7,913 nt of DNA from Chthoniobacter flavus (GTDB lineage Bacteria > Verrucomicrobiota > Verrucomicrobiia > Chthoniobacterales > Terrimicrobiaceae): contig CAMDOJ010000084.1 of the NCBI GenBank assembly GCA_945903555.1, positions 1-7,913 of the forward strand. The letters are read 5' to 3'. A program made the position numbers and the translations under genes. The number at the start of each line of letters is the position of its first letter. Positions within the stretch are counted from its first letter, which is position 1. Positions 1 to 7,838 of the stretch are shown piece by piece. The notes under the pieces were generated by a model that searched no databases, was not told the origin of the DNA, and was given only the letters and a program-made list of their open reading frames with translations.

Positions 1-163
1 CCACTGCCTCCGAGTGCTAACAGCGCGATGGCTGGGTATGGAGCCCGAAGGTGCCCGGTTTTTCCATTTGGAGACGGGGACATGGAGTCTTCTGGGATAC
101 GAACACTCGAATCCCGTTCTACACGTCTGGAGCGCCCCGCCGGCATCGCCCAATGGCGCTTGA
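1..163 (+). CDS. Histidine phosphatase family protein, C-terminal fragment (5' end outside window)
   Basis: The reading frame begins at base 2, has no start inside the window and stops at TGA 161-163, giving 53 residues. It opens with HCLRVLTARWLG and continues with EGARFF, LETGTWSLLGYE and NPVLHVW. This matches my memory of the end of histidine phosphatases (phosphoglycerate mutase-like, branch 1), where the late catalytic motif S-H-G-H is followed by F-L-R-x-L-x-A-R-W-L-G and a strand ending in 'S-x-L-G-Y-E'. The first visible His would be the second His of that motif; the N-terminal R-H-G motif lies outside the window. Such enzymes remove phosphate from small phosphorylated metabolites or proteins through a phospho-histidine intermediate. 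The substrate cannot be told from this fragment. The gene converges on the aminotransferase gene, with only 8 bp between the two stop codons and no hairpin plus T-tract, so the transcripts probably overlap. The family call is fairly sure; the exact function is unknown. Confidence 0.8.
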   Translation, partial: HCLRVLTARWLGMEPEGARFFHLETGTWSLLGYEHSNPVLHVWSAPPASPNGA

Positions 164-171
164 ATCCAGCT

Positions 172-1338
172 TTATCTGCTCTTGCTCACCTGTTCCTCGA
201 GCACATCCGCAACGCGGCTCATTTCAGATCTGGTGTTGTAAAAATGGGGGCTGAATCGAATCCACTTTTCCCCTGCGCGGTTGGAACGAAGCGACGCCGT
301 GATATTCGCCGACTCCAGCGCCGCAAATAATCGAGCGCTTTCCGTTACTGGATGCCTCGCTGTCAGGATCCCCGAACGGAGTGGATCATCGGCAAGCGGA
401 GAAAAGAATTCGAAGCCCATTTCAATCAGGCAGGATTCTAAAAAATCTCTGCAATCGAGGATGGAAGCCTGCACGCGATCGATCCCGATTTCTAAAAGCA
501 TTTCCAGACTAGCCTTCATTCCATACATGCCGGCGATGTTGAGCACACCGGGTTCATATCGCCTCGCTGTTTCCTCAAAAACAATTTTATCCTGTGCCAC
601 AAAGTCGGGGGATTTCACATTCCAAGCGCCCAGCAATGTGGGCCGACAGATTTCAAAGTTTCGCTTAGCCACATAAACAATCCCGATCGACAAAGGCCCG
701 AGCATCCATTTATGGGCATCCGCACTCAGAAAATCGACATGCTTCACGCTGATCGGAGCGGCCCCGACAGTCTGAATGGCATCAAGCGAAAACAGCACTC
801 CCCTCGCCTGCAACATCCGACCGATGGCATCGACATCAATACGCCGACCGCTCAAGAAGTGACACGATGCCAGCGCAACGAGTCTGGTCCGCGAAGTGAT
901 CGCCGCCTCTACCAATTCCGGCGTGATTCCCCCCGCAACGTCAGGGCGAAGCGAACGGATCACAACGCCCCTATCTTGAAGCGCCATCCAAGGATAAACA
1001 TTCGCTGGGTAATCGTCCCCGTAATAAAGCAACTCGTCCCCAGGCACCCAATTCAAGCCATTCGCAAAAAGACTCAACCCAAGCGAGGTCGGCCCCAACA
1101 AAGCCACCTCACTCGCATCCGCGCCTATCAGATTGGCGCAAACGGCGCGCGTCTGAGCGACATCGCGAAGCACATCGCCAAACTCTTGGTGATGGCGGCA
1201 ACTCGCCTGAACATGTGCGCTCATGGCATCCGCCGCACGCCGAGGCAAAATCGTCACGCCGGCATGAGCCAAGAATATTCCACTCTCAACAACCGGAAAC
1301 TCATGACAACGTTCGGCTTCAGTGGCGAAAACACTCAC
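172..1338 (-). CDS. Class-V PLP-dependent aminotransferase (NifS/isopenicillin-epimerase fold), not a cysteine desulfurase
   Basis: 388 residues, a normal length for a fold-type I class-V enzyme, probably cytosolic. Near the N-terminus FLAHAGVTILPR (22-33) resembles the usual 'FLNNAG' entry. His160 in ASCHFLSG and Asp186/Gln189 in LDAIQTVGA sit where the family binds the cofactor ring. Lys210 in SADAHKWMLGP is the expected Schiff-base lysine. YEPGVLNIAG (261-270) and RFSPHFYNT (361-369) are late family motifs. SufS/CsdA enzymes carry a catalytic Cys on a loop before that last motif; here the segment ASLRSNRAGEKWIRFSPH has none, so a cysteine desulfurase role is unlikely. The substrate is unknown; an epimerase, lyase or aminotransferase is possible. 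The start is GTG, supported by GAGGAG eight bases upstream (1347-1352 on the plus strand). It overlaps the stop of the upstream RelE-like gene as GTGA, which implies cotranscription and translational coupling. The stop is TAA at 174-172. Confidence 0.88.
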   Translation of the reverse strand: MSVFATEAERCHEFPVVESGIFLAHAGVTILPRRAADAMSAHVQASCRHHQEFGDVLRDVAQTRAVCANLIGADASEVALLGPTSLGLSLFANGLNWVPGDELLYYGDDYPANVYPWMALQDRGVVIRSLRPDVAGGITPELVEAAITSRTRLVALASCHFLSGRRIDVDAIGRMLQARGVLFSLDAIQTVGAAPISVKHVDFLSADAHKWMLGPLSIGIVYVAKRNFEICRPTLLGAWNVKSPDFVAQDKIVFEETARRYEPGVLNIAGMYGMKASLEMLLEIGIDRVQASILDCRDFLESCLIEMGFEFFSPLADDPLRSGILTARHPVTESARLFAALESANITASLRSNRAGEKWIRFSPHFYNTRSEMSRVADVLEEQVSKSR

Positions 1339-1721
1339 GCGCGCGTCTCCTCGGCTTCATGGATGAGTTTCCAGAAATCATTGGTTTTGGAGAGCCCGCT
1401 ATCCTCTTCGTCAAGCGGCAGGTTGGAACGGAACAAAAAATCCCGGATCGTATTTTTGTGCAGCACGCGGTGAACAAGCAATCCCTCGGCATGACGCTCA
1501 AAATAAATCCGGTAATCCTTCGCTCGGTATCGCAGAAGCGAACGCCCCTCACGCGAGACCCGGCCAAAGTGCTCGCTATCCAGCGATTCCAAATCTCCCG
1601 GGAGAAATTGAAATTCAGATAGCAAATCGAGTTGAAGATCTTTCGGCAGCGCCGCCATTTCGGATGCGCTGATTTTGTTAAATATCACCTGAAACACAGG
1701 AGAGCATTGCCCCGATCCCAT
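1335..1721 (-). CDS. RelE/ParE-like toxin-family protein, solitary, coupled to the aminotransferase gene
   Basis: About 128 residues from ATG 1721; the frame also allows TTG 1733 and GTG 1697. AGGAG at 1740-1736 (minus strand) is 2 bases before the TTG and 14 before the ATG, neither ideal, so the start is uncertain. The family similarity begins near FQVIFNK, just after the GTG. The core has the RelE/ParE look: helix ALPKDLQLDLLSEFQFL, then RYRAKDYRIYFE (the common 'R-x-R-x-G-D-Y-R-x-x-F' strand pair), then LVHRVLHKNTIRDFLFR. RelE proteins cleave mRNA in the ribosome A-site and ParE proteins target gyrase; which, if either, applies here is not decidable. The C-terminus has an extra acidic tail of about 30 residues ending at EAEETRA. 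I see no antitoxin on either side: upstream is the divergent acs gene, downstream the aminotransferase, entered through a GTGA overlap. It may be a non-toxic domesticated member. Family call good, activity unknown. Confidence 0.75.
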   Translation of the reverse strand: MGSGQCSPVFQVIFNKISASEMAALPKDLQLDLLSEFQFLPGDLESLDSEHFGRVSREGRSLLRYRAKDYRIYFERHAEGLLVHRVLHKNTIRDFLFRSNLPLDEEDSGLSKTNDFWKLIHEAEETRA

Positions 1722-1752
1722 CGCAGTTGGCAAGACTCCTTTTTTGCGAGAA

Positions 1753-1767
1753 CTGATTGCCAGTCAG
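1753..1767. promoter_or_regulatory. Imperfect 15-bp palindrome in the divergent promoter region (candidate operator)
   Basis: CTGATTG-C-CAGTCAG pairs at six of seven positions around a central C. It lies in the 67-bp gap between the divergent RelE-like and acs starts, the only place for both promoters. A second small inverted pair, CAGA (1765-1768) and TCTG (1775-1778), overlaps its right edge. It could be a binding site for a dimeric regulator of either gene. The regulator is not identified, and such short palindromes do occur by chance. Confidence 0.3.
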
Positions 1768-1786
1768 ACAAAAATCTGGGAATAGT
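1757..1786 (+). promoter_or_regulatory. Possible sigma70-type promoter for acs
   Basis: TTGCCA (1757-1762) matches five of six -35 consensus bases. AATAGT (1781-1786) matches four of six -10 bases, with an 18-bp spacer. Transcription would then begin about 6-9 bases before the ATG at 1801, leaving almost no leader; this fits the lack of any Shine-Dalgarno there (the preceding bases are CTTTCTCCCTT). The match is weak and the assignment tentative. The -35 box would lie inside the palindrome at 1753-1767. Confidence 0.25.
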
Positions 1787-1800
1787 CAACTTTCTCCCTT

Positions 1801-3750
<1,950 letters not shown>

Positions 3751-4527
3751 GTGCGCCAGCAGATTCTCATAACGGCCTGCGCATGGATGGCTATTGCCGC
3801 CCATTCGCAGGCCGAGTGGGTGACCCATGAGACAAAGCTCCTAGGCACACCCGCACCAGGCGTGAGCATTTTCGAGACTCAGTTCCGCAATGGATCGCTT
3901 CTCGCCCGTGTCACCTGCGCCACATTCGATGAAAAGCAACACACACTTCGTGTCATCGATAGCCCTAGTCCGGGAACGGCTACTCTCGATAGCGTTCTCT
4001 CAAAATCCAACGCCATTGCTGGAGTCAATGGTGCGTATTTCCACTCGGACTTCAAGCCGGTGGGCTTGGTGGTCGTGGATGGCAAGACCCAACATTCTTT
4101 CGAGAAAGCAAAACTACTGAGCGGCATTTTGACTGTCCGATCTACCGGCTCTATCGCGATCATTCGTTCTGGACAATTTTCCGCAAAAGCTCCCCCACCC
4201 GCTCAGGCTCTTCAGTGCGGCCCCATGCTAGTGGAAAAGGGATCCCCTGTTGCCGGATTGAATGCCACACGCAACGCCCGCCGTACGGCGGTCGCGACTG
4301 GCCCAAAGGGAAAGGTCGCCCTTGTCTATATCACATCGGTCACCCTTGCGGATGCCGCACAAATACTTTCTCTGCCTGACGTTTTTGGCACATGGAAACC
4401 AACCACTGCGCTGAACCTCGATGGCGGAAGCTCCAGCGGATTCTGGGCTGGAACGACACTTCACCTTCCAGAGATCAAACGCGTGAGGAATTTCTTGGCC
4501 ATAGCCCCACCAAAAAAATCAAAGTAA
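3751..4527 (+). CDS. Secreted phosphodiester glycosidase family protein (NAGPA / DUF2233-like)
   Basis: 258 residues beginning at GTG 3751, immediately after the acs stop codon. The GTG start is preferred because it supplies a signal peptide: a short basic start (MRQQ), hydrophobic ILITACAWMAIAA and a likely cut after HSQA (residue 21). Weak GAAAG precedes it. Motifs recall the domain named after mammalian N-acetylglucosamine-1-phosphodiester alpha-N-acetylglucosaminidase: GVNGAYF (91-97), PVGLVVVDGK (103-112), ALQCGPMLVEKG (153-164), RRTAVATG (177-184) and ALNLDGGSSSGFW (220-232). These match the family pattern of N-G-x-Y/F-F, C-G-P-x-L-V and N-L-D-G-G-G-S-S. In bacteria such proteins are often annotated as exopolysaccharide-biosynthesis or phosphodiester-glycosidase proteins and are thought to cleave sugar-phosphate diesters in the periplasm or cell surface. 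The natural substrate here is unknown. Its link to acetate metabolism is unclear; it may simply share the acs transcript. Confidence 0.85.
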   Translation: MRQQILITACAWMAIAAHSQAEWVTHETKLLGTPAPGVSIFETQFRNGSLLARVTCATFDEKQHTLRVIDSPSPGTATLDSVLSKSNAIAGVNGAYFHSDFKPVGLVVVDGKTQHSFEKAKLLSGILTVRSTGSIAIIRSGQFSAKAPPPAQALQCGPMLVEKGSPVAGLNATRNARRTAVATGPKGKVALVYITSVTLADAAQILSLPDVFGTWKPTTALNLDGGSSSGFWAGTTLHLPEIKRVRNFLAIAPPKKSK

Positions 4528-4558
4528 CAGGATCGTTTTCACAATCCCCGTTGCTACC

Positions 4559-4600
4559 CCCAAACCAATTTAGGCTGAATCCATTTGGGATTTAGTTTTG
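4559..4600 (+). terminator. Weak candidate terminator after the glycosidase gene
   Basis: CCCAAA (4559-4564) pairs with TTTGGG (4584-4589) across a 19-base loop, followed by a T-rich but interrupted stretch ATTTAGTTTTG. The loop is long and the stem only six pairs, so this is a poor intrinsic terminator. It is placed correctly, 32 bases after the stop. A second possibility 10 bases on is the A/T stem AAAAAAG-TTG-CTTTTTT at 4612-4628, which has one G-C pair only. Confidence 0.22.
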
Positions 4601-4618
4601 TGATTTCTGCAAAAAAAG

Positions 4619-4649
4619 TTGCTTTTTTCATTTATCGCGCCAATATTCT
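4619..4649 (+). promoter_or_regulatory. Possible promoter of the Fic-antiporter operon
   Basis: TTGCTT (4619-4624) and TATTCT (4644-4649) are separated by 19 bp. Each matches four of six consensus bases, but the spacing is long. The surrounding 4590-4700 region is clearly richer in A and T than the flanking genes, as expected of a promoter region. No Shine-Dalgarno precedes ATG 4700; an 11-bp AT palindrome (AAATT-A-AATTT, 4688-4698) sits there instead. Confidence 0.2.
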
Positions 4650-4684
4650 CACACATAAGCAAAATAAACCCCTTTATTGCGCCA
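4631..4684. repeat. Pair of 12-bp direct repeats TTTAT(C/T)GCGCCA upstream of the Fic gene
   Basis: TTTATCGCGCCA at 4631-4642 and TTTATTGCGCCA at 4673-4684 agree at 11 of 12 positions. Their starts are 42 bp apart, which is four turns of B-DNA, so proteins bound to both would face the same side. They lie in the AT-rich region just before the ATG at 4700, flanking a possible -10 box (TATTCT, 4644-4649). They are plausible operator sites, perhaps for the winged-helix domain of the gene that follows. Chance similarity remains possible. Confidence 0.4.
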
Positions 4685-4699
4685 CATAAATTAAATTTC

Positions 4700-6079
4700 A
4701 TGCCACTTAAAATCTCAAAATATCAATTAAGCGTCATATTAGATATTGTCCGCTTATTCCCAAATGGGGCGGCGATCCGCGATTTATTGGAGTCTCCGGC
4801 GCTTAGCACACCCAAACGGACGCTTCAGCGTCACTTGGAGCACCTCGTATCCGAAGGACGCCTAGAAGCGAAAGGTGTTGCGCGGGCGCGCCGCTATTTA
4901 TTTTTGGAATCCATCAAAAGCCTCAAAGAGGACACTCCATTGGTTTCACGCGGCAACGAGTGGCTTTCGACGGAAGCTGATCGCATTCGAGATTCGATCC
5001 TAAGACCATTAGCACAACGAGCACCCGTTGGCTATCGAGGGGCCTTTTTAGACGCCTACCATCCGAACAAGACATTTTATCTTCCAAGTTCGATGAGGAG
5101 CGATTTGGCGCGTCTAGGGCAAGTGAGTTTTGAGGAACTCCCACCTGGCACGTATGTGCGTCAATTCCTGAATCGTTTGCTGATCGATCTTTCTTGGAAT
5201 TCCAGCCGACTTGAAGGCAATACGTACTCACTTCTCGAGACCCAGCACCTTATCGAATGCGGCGAAGGAGCTGAAGGGAAGCCACCGGAGGAAACGCAGA
5301 TGATTCTCAATCACAAAGCCGCTATCGAGATGCTCTCGGAGGAAGCGGATGTCATTGGTTTCAATCGCCACACGATTTGCAACATCCATGCTTTGCTTTC
5401 GGATAACCTCTTGCCCAATCCTGCGTCCTGTGGGCTCATACGCTCGCGTCCAGTTGGTATTAGTGGCACCGTTTTCCATCCTTTGGCGGCACCTCAAATG
5501 ATCGAGGAGAATTTCGACATCATTTTACAAAAAGCCCAAGCAATCCAGGATCCCTTTGAACAAGCCTTTTTTGTGATGGTGCACTTGCCCTATCTCCAAC
5601 CCTTCGAGGATGTGAACAAGCGTGTCTCACGACTGGCTGCCAACATTCCGCTCATCCGCAGAAATCTCTGCCCGCTCTCTTTTATAGATGTGGATCAGAA
5701 GGATTACATTGGAGGCTTGCTCGGGATATATGAGCTCAATCGTTTTGAATACCTGCGCGACGTTTTTGATTTTGCTTACCGCCGCTCATGCGCACGGTAT
5801 TCGGCGGTCCGGCAATCTCTAGGGACACCGGATCCGTTTCGCCTCAAATATCGCTCCAGCATCTCGGAAACTGTTCGTGAAATCGTTCAAAAAACGATGT
5901 CAAAAAGCGGGGCGTTGGCTTTTTCGAATCAAGTTGCTGCTGAAAAACTCCCCGAGCCTGAGCGAACAAAATTCGTGGTCACCATCGAAATGGAATTAAA
6001 CGGCCTTCATCTTGGGAACATCGTCCGCCATCGTCTACGTCCTTCGGAATTTGAAAACTGGAAAGCGGTATGGATATGA
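4700..6079 (+). CDS. Winged-helix + Fic-fold protein with Gln in place of the catalytic His
   Basis: 459 residues from ATG 4700. An in-frame TTG at 4619 would add 27 residues, but these would run through the promoter-like AT-rich DNA, so the ATG is preferred. Residues about 7-68 look like a winged helix-turn-helix (GAAIRDLLES, TPKRTLQRHLEHLVSEGRLE, then the wing ARARRYLF). A pre-Fic segment follows (GYRGAFLDAYHPNKTFYLP, 111-129). SSRLEGN (168-174) fits the Fic inhibitory-helix signature S/T-x-x-x-E-G/N, with Ser168 and Glu172. The Fic core is at 300-311: QPFEDVNKRVSR against the canonical HPFx(D/E)GN(G/K)R, so Gln300 replaces the catalytic His and Val305 the Gly, while Asn306, Lys307 and Arg308 remain. 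Active Fic enzymes usually transfer AMP to hydroxyl side chains; loss of the His makes that doubtful here. I recall other Fic-annotated proteins with this Gln variant, so it seems a subfamily rather than a recent mutation. A role as a DNA-binding regulator is an inference. Its 3' end overlaps the antiporter gene. Confidence 0.85.
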   Translation: MPLKISKYQLSVILDIVRLFPNGAAIRDLLESPALSTPKRTLQRHLEHLVSEGRLEAKGVARARRYLFLESIKSLKEDTPLVSRGNEWLSTEADRIRDSILRPLAQRAPVGYRGAFLDAYHPNKTFYLPSSMRSDLARLGQVSFEELPPGTYVRQFLNRLLIDLSWNSSRLEGNTYSLLETQHLIECGEGAEGKPPEETQMILNHKAAIEMLSEEADVIGFNRHTICNIHALLSDNLLPNPASCGLIRSRPVGISGTVFHPLAAPQMIEENFDIILQKAQAIQDPFEQAFFVMVHLPYLQPFEDVNKRVSRLAANIPLIRRNLCPLSFIDVDQKDYIGGLLGIYELNRFEYLRDVFDFAYRRSCARYSAVRQSLGTPDPFRLKYRSSISETVREIVQKTMSKSGALAFSNQVAAEKLPEPERTKFVVTIEMELNGLHLGNIVRHRLRPSEFENWKAVWI

Positions 6080-7668
6080 TCGCTTTCAAACCATTGGCAG
6101 CGGATGCACGCTCTGATAAAGCACGGACAAGTATGGTTGGATTAAAATCTTCTCGAAGGCACCTAGCTCCCAAGTTTTTCGTTTTTTGTCTGATGATGCT
6201 GTCGGCGACCGCACTCGCATCCACAGGGGATTCTAGCGCCGTCGCTGCCTTTCCAATACCTGTGGCGCAATACAACGATTCCTCCATCGCGGGACTTGCC
6301 CCGAAGTTACTTGGACGTATCAAAGCGGATCCCTTCAATGCCATTGCCACGGCGATTTTTTTGGCAGCTATCGGGCATACCTTTCTTGCCGCGAAGTTCC
6401 GGACGATTTCGCACAGGTGCGAACACGAGCATGAGGTTCTCGTCCGAAAGCTTGAGAAATCAACCGCGCCAGATCCCGTCCTCCAGCGTGAGATTGAGCG
6501 TAAAAAATTCCGCGAGGTGGTTTTTCATTTTCTCGGCGAGGTGGAAGCGGTCTTTGGAATCTGGTTGATCCCGCTAGCGATCTCTGTCGCCTTGATGAAG
6601 GGCCCAGATACATTCTTTCATTACATCAATGGCATTAACTACACGGAGCCGGTCTTTGTGGTTGTCATCATGGCCGTCGCTAGCTCACGCCCAGTTTTAT
6701 ACTTTGCCGAAGGAGCGCTAAAAATGGTGGCCTGCTTGGGAAAAAAAACACCAGCAGCTTGGTGGCTATCCATCCTCACCGTTGGACCAATGTTGGGCTC
6801 GTTTATTACAGAACCTGCGGCGATGACGATCTGCGCCCTGATTTTGGTGGAAAAGTTCTTCAAACTACAGCCCTCCATGGCGCTTCGCTACACAACGTTG
6901 GGCCTGTTATTCGTCAACATATCTGTAGGCGGTACGCTCACACACTTTGCGGCTCCTCCTGTCGTGATGGTGGCCACTCATTGGAAATGGGATAGCCTCC
7001 ACATGCTCACGCATTTTGGCTGGAAGGCTGTTCTCTCGATTCTCATCTCGAATGCGTTGGCATTTTTTATATTTCGCAGAGAGTTGCTCGCGCTTAGGGA
7101 AAGTGGCCAGTCTCTGGTTCGTCCGAAAACAAACGTTCCTGCCTCGATTGTCCTCACTCATTTGGCCCTGATCGCCTTGATTGTTTTGACTGCGCACTAT
7201 GCCGCAATCGTGGTTTTGGTTTTTATGTTTTTTCTCGCGTTCGTTGCCGCGACAGAAAGAAATCAAGATCCGATCAACCTTCGAGGCCCTGTGCTTGTTG
7301 GTTTTTTCTTAGCTGGTCTTGTTATTCATGGAAGCTGCCAGCAGTGGTGGATCGAACCCGTACTCACGAGCTTAAATCCAGTCCAACTGCTCCTGGGCTC
7401 AACGATCCTCACCGCATTCAACGATAATGCGTCGATCACTTATCTGGCCTCGCTCGTTCCCGGATTCAGCGATGCAGCCAAATACGCGGTTATGGCCGGA
7501 GCTGTCGCGGGCGGTGGCCTGACGGTGATTGCCAATGCGCCGAACCCCGCTGGTCAATCGATACTCCAATCCTATTTCGGCACAAACGGCGTGGATGCGG
7601 TGAAACTATTTCTGGCAGCGGCGATACCCACCACCATTTGTGTTCTTATCTTTTTATTAACGAAATAA
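6070..7668 (+). CDS. Putative Na+/H+ antiporter (PF07399-like, ion transporter superfamily), inner membrane
   Basis: 532 residues from ATG 6070, which overlaps the end of the Fic gene by 10 bp. ATG 6076 would give a classic ATGA overlap, and GGAAAG (6060-6065) suits either. ATG 6133 would begin at Met22, directly before a signal-peptide-like stretch (KSSRRH, FFVFCLMMLSATALA). Then come a membrane segment (about 90-108), a charged, probably helical link rich in Glu, Arg and Lys (111-148), and roughly ten further hydrophobic segments to the C-terminus. Conserved-looking polar motifs in membrane regions are GPMLGSFITEPAAMT (239-253), NISVGGTLTHFAAPPVVM (283-300), FNDNASITYLA (450-460) and IANAPNPAGQSIL (487-499). 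The two pairs occur in the same order in each half, as in the inverted-repeat ion transporters (NhaD, ArsB, CitT type). The family is annotated as putative Na+/H+ exchange; the actual ion or substrate is unproven. Cotranslation with the Fic-fold gene suggests shared regulation. Confidence 0.82.
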   Translation: MDMIAFKPLAADARSDKARTSMVGLKSSRRHLAPKFFVFCLMMLSATALASTGDSSAVAAFPIPVAQYNDSSIAGLAPKLLGRIKADPFNAIATAIFLAAIGHTFLAAKFRTISHRCEHEHEVLVRKLEKSTAPDPVLQREIERKKFREVVFHFLGEVEAVFGIWLIPLAISVALMKGPDTFFHYINGINYTEPVFVVVIMAVASSRPVLYFAEGALKMVACLGKKTPAAWWLSILTVGPMLGSFITEPAAMTICALILVEKFFKLQPSMALRYTTLGLLFVNISVGGTLTHFAAPPVVMVATHWKWDSLHMLTHFGWKAVLSILISNALAFFIFRRELLALRESGQSLVRPKTNVPASIVLTHLALIALIVLTAHYAAIVVLVFMFFLAFVAATERNQDPINLRGPVLVGFFLAGLVIHGSCQQWWIEPVLTSLNPVQLLLGSTILTAFNDNASITYLASLVPGFSDAAKYAVMAGAVAGGGLTVIANAPNPAGQSILQSYFGTNGVDAVKLFLAAAIPTTICVLIFLLTK

Positions 7669-7838
7669 ATCGCGGAATGAATCGACTGGCGCAGACAAAT
7701 CTTTGAGATCCTACAGACCATTTTTGTTTTTTAAAGGCGACCGCCGAGCAACCAGTAAGCTCTCCCGTGAAATCGCGTTAATTTTCGATAAGATATTTTT
7801 TTCTCCTCTTGCGAAGTTTCCAGTGTTTCGCTCCGTTT
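7669..7838. other. Intergenic region after the antiporter, no gene seen
   Basis: This 170-bp gap has several T-runs (around 7712-7731 and 7792-7802) but no convincing GC stem directly before them. The only compact GC inverted repeat, GGCG-AC-CGCC near 7736, follows the T-run rather than preceding it and has too small a loop. No clear promoter or ribosome binding site for the next reading frame was recognised. Confidence 0.5.

Noticed and set aside
93..116. Hairpin GGGAT / ATCCC with an inner CGA/TCG stem, first considered as a terminator or tRNA arm
   Set aside because: No T-tract on either strand, no other tRNA elements, and it lies within phosphatase coding sequence.
1..146. Minus-strand frame open to the left edge, starting ATG 146
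   Set aside because: It lies antisense to the histidine phosphatase tail, whose plus-strand frame matches a known family. The minus-strand translation resembles nothing known to me.
712..1473. Open frame of 253 codons on the plus strand
   Set aside because: It is antisense to the aminotransferase and RelE-like genes, very rich in Arg, His and Pro, with no domain-like pattern.
4612..4628. AAAAAAG-TTG-CTTTTTT stem as a strong bidirectional terminator
   Set aside because: Only one G-C pair and a three-base loop; too unstable to call with confidence.
4619..4699. N-terminal extension of the Fic protein from TTG 4619
   Set aside because: The extension is rich in Ile, Phe, Ser and Lys as expected of translated AT-rich promoter DNA and contains the direct repeats; ATG 4700 begins just before the winged helix.
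7736..7745. GGCGACCGCC inverted repeat as terminator of the antiporter gene
   Set aside because: The loop would be two bases, and the T-run precedes rather than follows it.
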